64,000 nt of DNA. It comes from Euzebyella saccharophila. GTDB lineage: Bacteria; Bacteroidota; Bacteroidia; Flavobacteriales; Flavobacteriaceae. The notes below the pieces were generated by a model. That model had not been told where the DNA came from. It saw nothing but the letters and a program-made list of their open reading frames with translations, and made no database searches. This document shows, in pieces, positions 46,208 through 55,410 of the stretch. The translations under genes were made by a program, and so were the position numbers. Within the stretch, counting starts at the first letter, position 1; every line of letters begins with the position of its first letter. Location: the NCBI RefSeq assembly GCF_014855495.1, contig NZ_JACYFJ010000002.1:806001-870000 (forward strand), given 5' to 3'.

Positions 46208-47236
46208 ATGACCAAAAAAAATTATACCCTCAAAGAAATTGCTCAACTAGCGGAGGTTTCAAGGGGAACGGTAGACCGAGTTTTGCATAAGAGGGGCCGA
46301 GTTTCGGAAGAAGCCCAAAAAAGAGTTGAAAAAATTTTAAAGGAGATAGATTACAAGCCAAATCTATTTGCGAAATCCTTAAAAACCCATAAAAATTATA
46401 CCATATGCGCCCTTATTCCAGAGGACTCAGAAGGGGAATATTGGCAACAATGTGCTAAGGGAGTACAAAAAGCTGAAGAAGAGCTTAGGCAATTTGGTAT
46501 TTCTATTTCTTATGTTAGGTACGTGAGTACCCTAAAAGAATTTAAAACCAAACTTACAGAAGCAATAGAACAAATCCCGGATGCGTTTTTGATCGTCCCC
46601 ATTTTTCATGAACCTTTAAAGGATTTATATCGCAAGGCCGAAGATTTAAAAAAGCCTATTGCCTTGATCAATTCTGAAGTAGAAAGCTTGGAACCGGTCA
46701 CTTTTTTGGGGCAGGCATACAAAAAGAGCGGTAAAATTGCCGCTCAACTGATGGGCTACCTTACTCCACCCCAACAGGATAAGCAACTATTGGTCATGCA
46801 TTTGGGTATAAAATCGGGCCATGCAAGCCACTTAACTGAAAAAGAAGACGGTTTTAGATCCTATTTTGCCGCCCATCATCCATATGTTACTATCAAAACG
46901 ATAAGTTCTACCAGTATAGAAGATTTTGTAGATACTGATTTTGACCTCTCCCACATTGCCGGCATTTATGTCACTACTTCTAAAATTCATCAATTAGAGG
47001 GTATCCTAAAGAAGCATCCTCATATACAAGCCATTGGCTATGACCTTACGGCGAAAAATACCACCTGCCTCAAGAATGGAACCGTAAAGATGCTTTTAAA
47101 CCAAAATCCGGAACTACAGGGGCATCAAGGAATCACCTCGTTATCTGAGTTATTGCTTTATTCCAAATCCATCCCCAAACGCAATCTCTTGAGAGTAGAT
47201 ATTGTTGTTGCTGAAAATTTGGATGAATTTTCTTAA
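46208..47236 (+). CDS. LacI-family transcriptional regulator
   Basis: 342 aa. N-terminal LacI helix-turn-helix and hinge (YTLKEIAQLAEVSRGTVDRV, DYKPNLFAKSL, residues 5-60). A periplasmic-binding-protein-like domain follows (ICALIPEDSEGEYWQQCAKG, ALINSEVESLEPVTFLG, IQAIGYDL), of the type that senses sugars. It is divergent from the symporter operon, which it most likely represses until a sugar effector appears. The CG-centred dyad in the shared 134-bp interval is its probable site. Confidence 0.92.
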   Translation: MTKKNYTLKEIAQLAEVSRGTVDRVLHKRGRVSEEAQKRVEKILKEIDYKPNLFAKSLKTHKNYTICALIPEDSEGEYWQQCAKGVQKAEEELRQFGISISYVRYVSTLKEFKTKLTEAIEQIPDAFLIVPIFHEPLKDLYRKAEDLKKPIALINSEVESLEPVTFLGQAYKKSGKIAAQLMGYLTPPQQDKQLLVMHLGIKSGHASHLTEKEDGFRSYFAAHHPYVTIKTISSTSIEDFVDTDFDLSHIAGIYVTTSKIHQLEGILKKHPHIQAIGYDLTAKNTTCLKNGTVKMLLNQNPELQGHQGITSLSELLLYSKSIPKRNLLRVDIVVAENLDEFS

Positions 47237-47292
47237 TTTATATCGCTCCATAAAAAATTCTCTATCAAAACTTTAACTTGAAATTATAACAA

Positions 47293-47835
47293 ATGAAGTA
47301 CCTTACCTTTATTTTGGTGGTCATCTTAACCACGTTCCACTCCCATACCATGCAAGGGCAACAAAATGACTTTATAGACGACTTTTTGGTACGATTGGAA
47401 AACTCCAAGAAATATATGGTTTTGGTTGCTGAAATGATACCTGAAGAATCCTTTCATTTTAAACCTGCTCCCGGATCCCTCAGCTTTGCAGAAAATTTGC
47501 TGCACATTGGTTTTGCCATGGACTTCCATTCACAAACGCTATTAGGTGAAAGAGCACCCAAAGATTGGCAGACAGATACTATTTTTAAAACCGATGGTAA
47601 GTCCAAAAAAGAAATGATTACACTTATAGAAAAGACCTTTGACGAAACCATTACCTTCCTTAAAAAGTTTAATCCAGAGAACTTTGGAGACGAGCTCGAT
47701 TATTTTGGACACACTAGAAACAAAAGGCAGATAATTCTTTTATTATCTGACCATATTACGCATCACCGTGGACAGATGTTGGTCTACCTTCGTTTAAATA
47801 ACATTGTACCCCCAAGATACGTTCTTTACCAGTAA
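47293..47835 (+). CDS. Exported DinB-family protein
   Basis: 180 aa with an N-terminal signal peptide (LTFILVVILTTFHSHTMQG). The four-helix DinB/YfiT fold is indicated by FLVRLENSKKYMVLVAEMIP, ENLLHIGFAMDFH and DHITHHRGQMLVYLRL. His residues in LLHI and THHRGQ are the expected metal triad. DinB-like proteins are metal-dependent thiol transferases or of unknown function; an exported form is less usual. It begins 56 bp after the LacI-type gene and may be read through from it. No functional link is evident. Confidence 0.82.
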   Translation: MKYLTFILVVILTTFHSHTMQGQQNDFIDDFLVRLENSKKYMVLVAEMIPEESFHFKPAPGSLSFAENLLHIGFAMDFHSQTLLGERAPKDWQTDTIFKTDGKSKKEMITLIEKTFDETITFLKKFNPENFGDELDYFGHTRNKRQIILLLSDHITHHRGQMLVYLRLNNIVPPRYVLYQ

Positions 47836-47919
47836 TTACTTATCATTGAAGCCTCGAGTTAATGTGCTGTGGCCACTAATTGAGGCTTACTTATGTGGCT
47901 CGTTTTAGTATCAAAATCT

Positions 47920-48831
47920 CTATTTAAGTTTATCTCCCATTTTTTGTTTGAAGATCGTTTTAATGCTACTCACCTCCTTTTTAAATTGCAAATCTTTCCT
48001 AGTCGCAAAATAAAGTGTGTTTTCCACTTTAGTGTTTCCCTTCCAGACGAGCTTTAATCGCTTGTCGTCCAATTCTTTTTCCACTAAAAAATCTGGCACT
48101 ACGGCCAAACCATTATTGCCACTTAGACTTCTAATAATAGAACGGATGTTTGGCAGAATATAATTAGGTTTAAAGTCTGGACGCTTTTTAAAATTATCAA
48201 ACCAAAAACGTGCAAAATGCTCCATCTCATTAGAGGCACTGTACCAAGTTTTATTCTTTAAATCGCTTTCAAACAATCCTAATTCCCTAGTTTCCAAAAC
48301 TTCATTGATTTTTTGAACATCTGTTTGATTACCGGCTACCAGAACAATAGTTTCCTTTGAAAAAGCTTCATATTCCACCAAGGTAGATTTCTTGTTCATT
48401 TTGGGTGTAATGACAAGATCTAACAATCCATTGTTTAAATCCTTAATCAATTCTTGATGGTTACCGAATTTGGCCACTAGATTGAACTCAAATTGGCTTA
48501 TTTCGGGCTCTAAAATGGCTTGAAAAGTTTCGGTACACATACCTATATGCACCGATGCTGTATTTTCCTTTGACGTCTTTTTAAAGTGCTGTTCTGCGCT
48601 AACAAGCTTCTGAATGGGATCAGTTATAAAATTGTAAAGCTGCTTTCCTTCTTCCGTCGGAATCATTTTTCTTGAAGTACGCTCAAACAATTTTCGCCCC
48701 ACATAGGATTCTAGGGCATTTAAATGCAAACTAACACCTGGCTGAGAGGTGAATAAGGATTTGGCCGCCTTAGTCAACGTATGGTTCTCATAAATCGCTA
48801 CAAAGGTTCGATACCATTCAAAATTTACCAT
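47920..48831 (-). CDS. LysR-family transcriptional regulator
   Basis: 303 aa. N-terminal winged helix-turn-helix (FEWYRTFVAIYENHTLTKAA, LFTSQPGVSLHLNALESYVG) and a substrate-binding-like C-terminal part (VHIGMCTETFQAILEPEISQ, VVPDFLVEKELDDKRL). It is divergent from the quinone-reductase-like gene at 48922 with 90 bp between starts, the classical arrangement of a LysR protein controlling its neighbour, often in response to a redox-active compound. Confidence 0.92.
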   Translation of the reverse strand: MVNFEWYRTFVAIYENHTLTKAAKSLFTSQPGVSLHLNALESYVGRKLFERTSRKMIPTEEGKQLYNFITDPIQKLVSAEQHFKKTSKENTASVHIGMCTETFQAILEPEISQFEFNLVAKFGNHQELIKDLNNGLLDLVITPKMNKKSTLVEYEAFSKETIVLVAGNQTDVQKINEVLETRELGLFESDLKNKTWYSASNEMEHFARFWFDNFKKRPDFKPNYILPNIRSIIRSLSGNNGLAVVPDFLVEKELDDKRLKLVWKGNTKVENTLYFATRKDLQFKKEVSSIKTIFKQKMGDKLK

Positions 48832-48848
48832 CTATCATATTTATAATA

Positions 48849-48856
48849 CAAAGATA
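48849..48856 (-). promoter_or_regulatory. -7 box of the LysR gene
   Basis: TATCTTTG on the minus strand matches TAnnTTTG, 18 bp before the LysR start. The adjoining ATAAT-4-ATTAT dyad (48856-48869) could be part of a LysR site. Confidence 0.5.
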
Positions 48857-48892
48857 TAATTTATATTATTTTATTTATGGTTAAAGAGACGA

Positions 48893-48900
48893 TAGTTTTG
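48893..48900 (+). promoter_or_regulatory. -7 box of the quinone-reductase-like gene
   Basis: TAGTTTTG matches TAnnTTTG and lies inside the longer open frame, so the true start is the ATG at 48922 and not the upstream ATG at 48877. Confidence 0.55.
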
Positions 48901-48921
48901 TCATGTAAAACAATACGAGAT

Positions 48922-49530
48922 ATGAAGAAAATATTTATAATTAACGGCGGATTTCCTTTTGCCCACTCTCCTGGACAGTTTAACAAAACCCTTTTAGAAA
49001 CTGATGTTAACTACTTTAAAAAGTTTGAAAACGTTAAAATCAAAACTACGGAGGTTGGGGAACCCTATAATCCAGAAGAGGAAGTAGAAAAACTAAAGTG
49101 GGCAGACCTCATCATTTTCCATACTCCTATTTGGTGGTTTCAATTACCTTTTAAGTTTAAGGAGTATTTGGACGTAATTCTTACCGAAGGACATCAAAAA
49201 GGTATTTATGATAGTGATGGAAGAACCCGAAGCAATCCTGCAATTAATTACGGTACCGGTGGTAGATTACAAGGAAGAAAATATATAGTAACTACAAGCT
49301 GGAACGCGCCTGAAGAAGCGTTTACTTGGCAAGGCGAGTTTTTTGACCAAACCGGTGTTGACCAAGGAATACTTTTTGGCTTTCACAAAATGAACCAGTT
49401 CATTGGTTTGGAAAGATTAGATTCGCTACACTTTCATGATATGGAAAAGAATGCTGATGTACCAAAAGAGCTTAAGAGGTATACCGCGTTTTTGAAGAAG
49501 CATTTTGAAGAGGAAGCGGTTTTACTATAA
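48922..49530 (+). CDS. MdaB-like NAD(P)H quinone reductase (flavodoxin fold)
   Basis: 202 aa from the ATG at 48922, the start giving the usual MdaB length and lying after the -7 box. Flavodoxin-fold features: KKIFIINGGFPFAHSPGQFN at the N-terminus, WADLIIFHTPIWWFQLPFKF, and YIVTTSWNAPEEAF. It probably reduces quinones by two electrons with FAD and NAD(P)H, protecting against redox cycling. It is divergent from, and presumably controlled by, the LysR regulator. A terminator follows directly. Confidence 0.9.
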   Translation: MKKIFIINGGFPFAHSPGQFNKTLLETDVNYFKKFENVKIKTTEVGEPYNPEEEVEKLKWADLIIFHTPIWWFQLPFKFKEYLDVILTEGHQKGIYDSDGRTRSNPAINYGTGGRLQGRKYIVTTSWNAPEEAFTWQGEFFDQTGVDQGILFGFHKMNQFIGLERLDSLHFHDMEKNADVPKELKRYTAFLKKHFEEEAVLL

Positions 49531-49535
49531 TCTAT

Positions 49536-49560
49536 AACCACCAAAATGGTGGTTTTTTTG
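49536..49560 (+). terminator. Terminator of the quinone-reductase gene
   Basis: The stem AACCACC / GGTGGTT has a 5-nt loop and a run of seven or more T, starting 6 bp after the stop codon. Confidence 0.88.
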
Positions 49561-49585
49561 TACCCTCTTAAATTTTCTATGAAAT

Positions 49586-49846
49586 TTATTTCTTGGATTT
49601 GGGACTTACCCATCTAAAACCAAAAAAACCGGAAACTCCGCCCAACAAGGCCCCGAACGGGATGGTGACAAAAAGAAATATCCAGCCTACGGCCACATAA
49701 CCACCTCCGGATGCCGCTCTTTCTGCATCTTGAGCATCAAGATACTCACATACCCAAAACAAGCCAAAAAAACCAAGAATACCTCCCAGTATCATTCCTA
49801 CGCCAATCACCGCCAGCATTAATAGAATTCGTAAGGTTTTGTCCAT
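49586..49846 (-). CDS. Small two-helix membrane protein of unknown function
   Basis: 86 aa. Two hydrophobic helices (IGVGMILGGILGFFGLFWVC and WIFLFVTIPFGALLGGVSGF), both rich in Gly and ending in similar GFFG-type motifs, flank a short polar loop (LDAQDAERAASGGGY). Glycine-zipper-like helices suggest packing in a membrane. No family recognised. It is a separate minus-strand gene. Confidence 0.65.
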   Translation of the reverse strand: MDKTLRILLMLAVIGVGMILGGILGFFGLFWVCEYLDAQDAERAASGGGYVAVGWIFLFVTIPFGALLGGVSGFFGFRWVSPKSKK

Positions 49847-49954
49847 AGTTAAACTGTAATTAGCACCTAGTTTATCTGTTAACGAAATTTCTTGCTTATT
49901 TATTGAATGTCACCCAGTCCCAATTTTAATTCTTGTTATAAATTTAATATGGGA

Positions 49955-50194
49955 TCAAATAAAGAAAAATGAGTTGGAGCAGTACAGTACAGGATGGTAT
50001 TCCAGCGGATTTAAAGTAATATAGTACTCGAAAGGAGTGATACCCTTTTGAGTTGTTTGAGTTAGTTTAATGTAAAGGGGACAAATGTTGTTTTTTGTCC
50101 CTTTTTTTCTCCATATAAACCAGACCAAACCAACCGTTAATCTGACAACCAACCACCTAAATAGTGAAAAATCCCGACCAGAAATGTTCACCAC
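49955..50194 (-). pseudogene. Possible remnant of a tyrosine recombinase N-terminus
   Basis: A minus-strand reading frame of 79 codons contains RKKGTKNNICPLYIKLTQ followed by YYITLNPLEY. This resembles the arm-type DNA-binding domain of Bacteroidota integrases, which has an N-x-x-C-P-I-Y-x-R pattern and a later V-N-P-x-W. No catalytic domain or att site is nearby. If real it is a decayed fragment; chance similarity in AT-rich DNA cannot be excluded. Confidence 0.3.
50074..50109 (+). terminator. Terminator-like hairpin without an obvious gene
   Basis: The stem GGGACAAA (50078-50085) / TTTGTCCC (50094-50101) is followed by seven T on the plus strand. No plus-strand gene precedes it after the terminator at 49536, so it is an orphan or serves an unseen transcript. 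Confidence 0.5.
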
Positions 50195-50214
50195 ATTTCA
50201 ACGTCGGGATTTTT
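50167..50214 (-). terminator. Terminator of the 50-57 kb catabolic operon
   Basis: The perfect stem AAAAATCCCGAC / GTCGGGATTTTT encloses a second stem GAAATGT / ACATTTC. It lies about 30 bp after the stop of the Gfo/Idh/MocA gene and has T-runs on both strands. Confidence 0.88.
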
Positions 50215-50243
50215 AGTTTATATACTTTAGGATCTTCTTAAAA

Positions 50244-51392
50244 CTATAATCCAGTATCTTGCCAGCTTTTGGAGTTGGCGGAGTTAATGACCGCTTCACA
50301 TACTTTTTGGGTCATCATTGCATTTTTGAACGTAGGCTCACAAGGTTTGCCCTCTTCCAGACTTTTTAGGAAGTCCGCTACTTGATGAACAAAGGAGTGC
50401 TCATAACCAATGGAGGTACCGGGAATCCACCAACGGTCCATATACGGTTGATCACCATCCGTAATCAAAATCTGCTTCCAGCCCCTTACAATGCCATCAT
50501 CTGCATGATCGAACATTTCTAGATAATTCATATTGTGTAAATCCCATCGGAGCGAAGCGTGCTCCCCATTTATTTCCAAGGTATACAAAGCCTTATGTCC
50601 CCGAGCATAGCGAGTAGCTTCAAAAAGGCCCAGCGAGCCATTTTCAAAATGGCAATGGAAAATACAGGCGTCATCAATACCTACCTTCTGTTTCTCACCT
50701 GTTCCTTGGTGCACCCTTTCCTTGATAAATGTTTCGGTAACAGCAGAAACATCTTTAATCGGTCCGTTCAACCACATGGCCCCATCAATACAATGCGCCA
50801 ATAAATCCCCGGTTACTCCGGATCCGGCGGCATCCACATCCAAACGCCAAAGGGCCTCACCTCCTTGGGGCAGATCTGGACTTATAGTCCAATCTTGAAG
50901 GAAATTGGCCCTATAGTGGAAAATCTTTCCAAGCTTCCCGGAGTCAATAATATTTTTAATAAGAGTTACTGCTGGTATTCTCCGGTAATTATAGAAAACT
51001 GTATTGGGTACCCCTGCCTTTTCAATGGCATCTACCATTGGTTGGGCTTCGGCTACGGAGCGGGCCAAAGGCTTTTCACAAAGGACCATTTTACCAGCCT
51101 CGGCCGCAGCAATGGCAATATCCGCATGCATGTCATTAGGAGTACAGATATCCACTGCATCAATATCCTCCCTTTTGATTATTTCTCTCCAGTCCGTTTC
51201 ATAGGATTCATAGCCCCATTGTTCCGCGAAAGCTTTTACCTTCGCCTCCGTTCTTGAGCAAACGGCCTTCATGACCGGCTTGTATTTCAACTCAGGGAAA
51301 AAATCCCTAATTCGGTTGTAACCATTGCTATGCGTTCTAGCCATGAGCCCCGTACCGATCATTGCAATACGTAGTTCTTTCTTGTCTGACAT
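50244..51392 (-). CDS. Cytoplasmic Gfo/Idh/MocA oxidoreductase
   Basis: 382 aa, no signal peptide. Rossmann motif [18 protein letters not shown] at the N-terminus, the conserved [14 protein letters not shown] with Glu-Lys-Pro, and a C-terminal domain with [17 protein letters not shown] carrying the usual Asp and His. It oxidises or reduces a sugar or cyclitol with NAD(P). It is the last gene of a run of seven closely spaced minus-strand genes. In characterised 3-keto pathways such an enzyme interconverts the glycoside or free sugar and its 3-keto form; that role is inferred here. Confidence 0.92.
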   Translation of the reverse strand: MSDKKELRIAMIGTGLMARTHSNGYNRIRDFFPELKYKPVMKAVCSRTEAKVKAFAEQWGYESYETDWREIIKREDIDAVDICTPNDMHADIAIAAAEAGKMVLCEKPLARSVAEAQPMVDAIEKAGVPNTVFYNYRRIPAVTLIKNIIDSGKLGKIFHYRANFLQDWTISPDLPQGGEALWRLDVDAAGSGVTGDLLAHCIDGAMWLNGPIKDVSAVTETFIKERVHQGTGEKQKVGIDDACIFHCHFENGSLGLFEATRYARGHKALYTLEINGEHASLRWDLHNMNYLEMFDHADDGIVRGWKQILITDGDQPYMDRWWIPGTSIGYEHSFVHQVADFLKSLEEGKPCEPTFKNAMMTQKVCEAVINSANSKSWQDTGL

Positions 51393-51431
51393 AATAGTTC
51401 TGTTTATAGTTTAAAGTTGTAGTTTTAATAG

Positions 51432-52244
51432 TTAAAGCAGCGGTCGTAATACCTTTTCGATATATATGCCATCTTGTTTTGTTACACCATCAGGATCTAC
51501 AATGGCCCGATCGCACTCGTCTTCTACAATGATCCAGCCTTCAAAATTGCTCTCCTTCAAGTATTTGGTAATACCTTCAAAGTCGATGATGCCCTCACCC
51601 ATTTGGGCCCATTTACCATCTTCGAACATATCCTTATAATGTACACAATTAACAATATCACGGTACTCTTTTATGACCTTCAAGGGATCCATACCTCCTT
51701 TGGCCATATGCCCTACATCCGGGGTATACTTAATTACTTTACTATCCAATCCGTTCAAAAGAATCTTATAATCCTCTTCTGTTCGGTAAATGGACCCCAT
51801 TGGGGAATTAGGGTGGTAAGAGCAAGTAATACCTTCCCCTGCGGCCCTATTGGCTATTTCATTGACACAACTCAATAGGTTTTGTTGGCGCTCTATTAGA
51901 TTTTCTCGGTCTTTACCTGGCATTTGTACCAAGAGAAGTATAGCCTCCGGAAAGTATTTCATAAACTCGATCCACTGATCGGCGTTACGCCTTTCTTCTG
52001 CGGTTTCTTTAGGGTTTCTCCAATCTTCCACATGACATAGAACCGATAGTTCAATATTGTTTCGGTCCAAAGCCTCCCTAAAAACCTTTGGGTCGGTAAA
52101 ACCGTTCATAAAACCAGTGTCCGGCTCAATACTTTTAAACCCAGATTGGGACATAACTCCCAAAATATGTTCCAGTTTGTTTTTATAAGTGTCCCCGGAC
52201 ATTGCCCAGGTATATGTTTCGCAACCTATTTGTATTTTTCCCAT
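51432..52244 (-). CDS. Sugar phosphate isomerase/epimerase-family TIM-barrel protein
   Basis: 270 aa, cytoplasmic. Metal-site segments: CSYHPNSP, YTPDVGHMAKGG, NCVHYKDMFEDG and IIVEDECDRA, giving the Glu/Asp/His/Glu pattern of the xylose-isomerase-like superfamily. It resembles hydroxypyruvate isomerase and inosose isomerase relatives. Within a 3-keto-sugar locus it could isomerise the keto sugar to a usable hexose. 39 bp before the Gfo/Idh/MocA gene. Confidence 0.85.
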   Translation of the reverse strand: MGKIQIGCETYTWAMSGDTYKNKLEHILGVMSQSGFKSIEPDTGFMNGFTDPKVFREALDRNNIELSVLCHVEDWRNPKETAEERRNADQWIEFMKYFPEAILLLVQMPGKDRENLIERQQNLLSCVNEIANRAAGEGITCSYHPNSPMGSIYRTEEDYKILLNGLDSKVIKYTPDVGHMAKGGMDPLKVIKEYRDIVNCVHYKDMFEDGKWAQMGEGIIDFEGITKYLKESNFEGWIIVEDECDRAIVDPDGVTKQDGIYIEKVLRPLL

Positions 52245-52264
52245 TGTCTAATGCATTCTTTCAA

Positions 52265-53071
52265 TTAATAATTCATATTTAACCAATTCAACACCCGCGT
52301 GTTAAAGTCGTCCAACTTCTCCCAATGGAAGGCATGGCCGGCATCTTCGTATAAGTGCAGTTCACTTTTTGAAATACCATGGGCCACTTCCTTGGCCATC
52401 CATTCTGGAATGAACTGGTCTTCTTTTCCACCAATGATCAAAGCCGGGACTTTTATGCTGGGTAATTGCTCCACCACATTATGGGAGATACAGGCGTGCG
52501 CCTGACCTTCCAAACCGTGTAAGGGTTGTTGAATTTCTGCTAAAGCAGCCTCCTTTTGGCCTTGTACAAGTCCGTCATATTCTTGGTCATCATCCCAAGT
52601 GGATTTATGAAATATTAAAGTCTGTACAAAATTGGAAAAATGCTCCGGACGTAAATGGGCCTTTGCGTGCATCATGTGGGTAAAAATGGCCTCGGCCTTG
52701 CGATCGCAACTTGCCCAAGGGCACATGAGTACCAACGCGTTTACCATTTCTTGATGCCGGATAGCCAATTGTAGTGCAATGGCTCCCCCCATAGAAACAC
52801 CCACAATGGCGGCGTTTTCAATTCCCAAGGACTTTAGAAGCGCAGCACCGTCATCTGCCATTTGAGCTGTGGTATAAGGACCTTCTGGCTTATCAGAAAG
52901 CCCTACCCCCCTGTTGTCAAATAGAATACATCGATAGTTTTGTTCCCAGAAAGAAACATGTTTTTCCCAAACTGAAAGGTCTGCCGTTATACCCATGATG
53001 AGCAATAACGGCTTACCTTTTCCTCTTTCTTGATAGTTTAATTTAATTCCGTTAACTGTTGTGATAGGCAT
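52265..53071 (-). CDS. Alpha/beta hydrolase
   Basis: 268 aa. MPITTVNGIKLNYQERG opens the fold. The nucleophile elbow is GVSMGG, and the acid and His appear in GGKEDQFIPEW and EDAGHAFHWE. Closest in style to 3-oxoadipate enol-lactonases and small esterases. No signal peptide. The next gene begins 20 bp downstream. In this setting a sugar lactonase or ester-removing role is possible; the substrate is unknown. Confidence 0.88.
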   Translation of the reverse strand: MPITTVNGIKLNYQERGKGKPLLLIMGITADLSVWEKHVSFWEQNYRCILFDNRGVGLSDKPEGPYTTAQMADDGAALLKSLGIENAAIVGVSMGGAIALQLAIRHQEMVNALVLMCPWASCDRKAEAIFTHMMHAKAHLRPEHFSNFVQTLIFHKSTWDDDQEYDGLVQGQKEAALAEIQQPLHGLEGQAHACISHNVVEQLPSIKVPALIIGGKEDQFIPEWMAKEVAHGISKSELHLYEDAGHAFHWEKLDDFNTRVLNWLNMNY

Positions 53072-53109
53072 TTGTTGAGTTGTATGAGTTTAAAAAAGAT
53101 AATTATAGG

Positions 53110-54138
53110 TTATTCGCTCCAACCATGCATATCACGGACTTCCACCAACTTGGCTAAAATATCGTTCCACGTTTGTTGTTTGTACATTACCTCATTATCA
53201 AACATACAGCCATCCCAACAAATGTGTTTAAATTTCTTGGTTAGGTTTCCAGTACGGTCCCTTAACCAAAAACCGGCGTCTTTGGCCACATCCAGTTTTC
53301 CGTTGGGATCGGTTGCCAAACAATGTCTTCCTGTTTTATCATGGGAGCCTGTACCATGAACGGTTCCGTCATTTTGGGCTACATGAAAATCTATGGTCCA
53401 AGGCCTTAAGGCGTCTGTAACTGTTTTGAGTCCTTTTTCTAAAGTAGCCCTATCAGACCAATCGTAATTTTCAGGTAGTATTCTGTGCTCCGGTGCATTA
53501 TACCCCAACAAGTATAATAATGTATGTGACATATCTGCCTGGAACCCAATATTTGGTCTATCTACAGCTTCCAATGTTTCTACCATATACTTCCAACTGT
53601 GCATACCGCCCCAGCAGATTTCTCCTTCGGCCGCTAACTTCTCGTCATAATCGGCTGCTACATCACAGGCCGCCCTAAATGTTTCAGCAATTAATTGGGT
53701 ATTTTTTTTAGGGTCTTTGGACCAGTCCTCTGGTCCGGAAGCAGAATCAATTCGTATAACACCATATTGGCGAACCCCATGGTCCTTTAAAACCTTTCCA
53801 AAGTGGCAAGCTTTGCGGACCAGTTCTACGAATGTTTTTCTGTCATCATCTGTACCTAAGGTTGGTCCGCCCCAAATTGGGGCAACCAAACTTCCCACAT
53901 TTAAGTTGTAACCCGCTATTTTGTCCGCAATCCTTTTGATATCATCATCAGACATATCAATATTAATATGTGGGTCTAAAAGGCCTAAATCCACCCCATC
54001 AAATTTATTGCCGCTAACCTCCGCAGCAGCGGTCATTTCAAGCATTTTATCAAATGGAATTACTGGCTGGGAATCGGGTCCTTTACCCACGATTCCGGGC
54101 CAAGTGGCGTTATGCAGTTTTGGAAAATTAGTATTCAT
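53110..54138 (-). CDS. Long sugar isomerase/epimerase-like TIM-barrel protein
   Basis: 342 aa, cytoplasmic, longer than the 270-280 aa usual for the superfamily. Barrel segments with likely metal ligands: [44 protein letters not shown], and [20 protein letters not shown]. The DKTGRHC region near the end is unusual. It lies between a cupin-type isomerase and an alpha/beta hydrolase in the operon and differs strongly from the other barrel protein at 51432, so it probably catalyses a different step. Confidence 0.82.
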   Translation of the reverse strand: MNTNFPKLHNATWPGIVGKGPDSQPVIPFDKMLEMTAAAEVSGNKFDGVDLGLLDPHINIDMSDDDIKRIADKIAGYNLNVGSLVAPIWGGPTLGTDDDRKTFVELVRKACHFGKVLKDHGVRQYGVIRIDSASGPEDWSKDPKKNTQLIAETFRAACDVAADYDEKLAAEGEICWGGMHSWKYMVETLEAVDRPNIGFQADMSHTLLYLLGYNAPEHRILPENYDWSDRATLEKGLKTVTDALRPWTIDFHVAQNDGTVHGTGSHDKTGRHCLATDPNGKLDVAKDAGFWLRDRTGNLTKKFKHICWDGCMFDNEVMYKQQTWNDILAKLVEVRDMHGWSE

Positions 54139-54170
54139 ATTCTCTTTTTTTAGAATTCAACATTCATTTT

Positions 54171-55385
54171 CTACAGGTTGAGTTGTAAATCTGGATTTTC
54201 AGGTCCAAAGTGTTTTAACATGACGATAGGATCGGATGAACTAAGGTTGGTGATGGTAACACCTTCCTTTGCAGCCTTTTCCGTGACAAAATATTCATCG
54301 TGGGTCAGTTGGCCGTATCGGATCAAAGAAGGAGTTTCTATATCCCACTCTCCCATTTTACCATGACCTTGCATCATGATCATACCATAACAAGCGCTAT
54401 CCTTAATGGTAACCGTTTGTCCCGGAAGTACAGTTAGTTCCTTGGCACTAAAGGCATCGGAACGATAACAAATCCATTTGTCAATATACCCTTTTGCTTC
54501 CATTTCTTCAAGTGGTTCTACAGAAATTGGAGCCATAAAACGGGTTTCTAGCATATTGGGGTCTGTATTCAATTCCCAATCAATTACCTCCATTAACTGA
54601 TCGTAATCTCCTTTTCTATCTTCAGGAGTGCCTTTCCAAAGTAGTTCCTCAGGAATTATAGCTTCATTAACCAATGATTGATACATGGCAAATACATCCG
54701 ATGCCTTCTGCGGCTCGTACGTACACATACTTCCCGGTGCGTGCAACATTCCCGGCGGTACGTCCCATCCGGTTCCCGGCTCCAATTTAAATGCCGAAGA
54801 ATAATTGGTAATCTTGTTATCTCCTTTGGCAAAATTCATTAAACATTCTTTGATCTGTTCCTTGGTGGTACCCGGCGTAATCCCGAAAAAGGTATAAGGA
54901 AAATCTCCTCCATGATTGTTCACTTGTGGCGGAAAGTAATAGGCTTCCGGTTTCCCTTTCTGCCCTACCTTGGCGGCATGCTCATCATTGTGGTGAATAT
55001 GGTGTGGTAAGGGTCCCATATTATCAAAAAATTTGGAGTACATGGGCCAACTTTTAAATTCGTCCCATAATCTATCACCAATGATTTCCCCTTTAAGCTC
55101 ATCTATAACATCCTTTAACAGAATCTGAACTTCCTTGCCGTCATCTTCAAGGACCACATGGCTCAATCCTTCATTTTTTCCCGTTAGAGGTCCATTTTCG
55201 GCCGGAGTGGTAGAAGAAAACCAACGCTCATCTATGCCTCCTCTTTCGCCTCCCAACACATAATAATCGTCTGGATGTAGTTTTATTCTTCTTCCTGGTA
55301 CACAAAATGATCGAGGTACCCAAGTTGGCGTCAAGCGCAAAATTCCCTTGCCTTGTTCCAGTGCTTTTTCAGCCAATGTTGCCAT
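54171..55385 (-). CDS. Phosphomannose-isomerase-like cupin protein
   Basis: 404 aa, cytoplasmic. Metal-binding signatures of type I mannose-6-phosphate isomerases are visible: LPHHIHHNDEHAAKVGQKGK, then PEAYYFPPQ, then GWDVPPGMLHAPGS. The protein carries two cupin halves; the C-terminal half (ELTVLPGQTVTIKDSACYG) lacks obvious ligands. The dense His run PHHIHHNDEH is richer than in housekeeping ManA. It is 32 bp upstream of the long barrel gene. It might isomerise an aldose/ketose released by the pathway. Confidence 0.8.
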   Translation of the reverse strand: MATLAEKALEQGKGILRLTPTWVPRSFCVPGRRIKLHPDDYYVLGGERGGIDERWFSSTTPAENGPLTGKNEGLSHVVLEDDGKEVQILLKDVIDELKGEIIGDRLWDEFKSWPMYSKFFDNMGPLPHHIHHNDEHAAKVGQKGKPEAYYFPPQVNNHGGDFPYTFFGITPGTTKEQIKECLMNFAKGDNKITNYSSAFKLEPGTGWDVPPGMLHAPGSMCTYEPQKASDVFAMYQSLVNEAIIPEELLWKGTPEDRKGDYDQLMEVIDWELNTDPNMLETRFMAPISVEPLEEMEAKGYIDKWICYRSDAFSAKELTVLPGQTVTIKDSACYGMIMMQGHGKMGEWDIETPSLIRYGQLTHDEYFVTEKAAKEGVTITNLSSSDPIVMLKHFGPENPDLQLNL

Positions 55386-55410
55386 ATTACTCTTTGTTTA
55401 AATGGTTTAG

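Noticed and set aside
47849-47888. Hairpin AAGCCTC/GAGGCTT as a terminator of the DinB gene
   Set aside because: The loop is long and no T-run follows on either strand, so support is weak.
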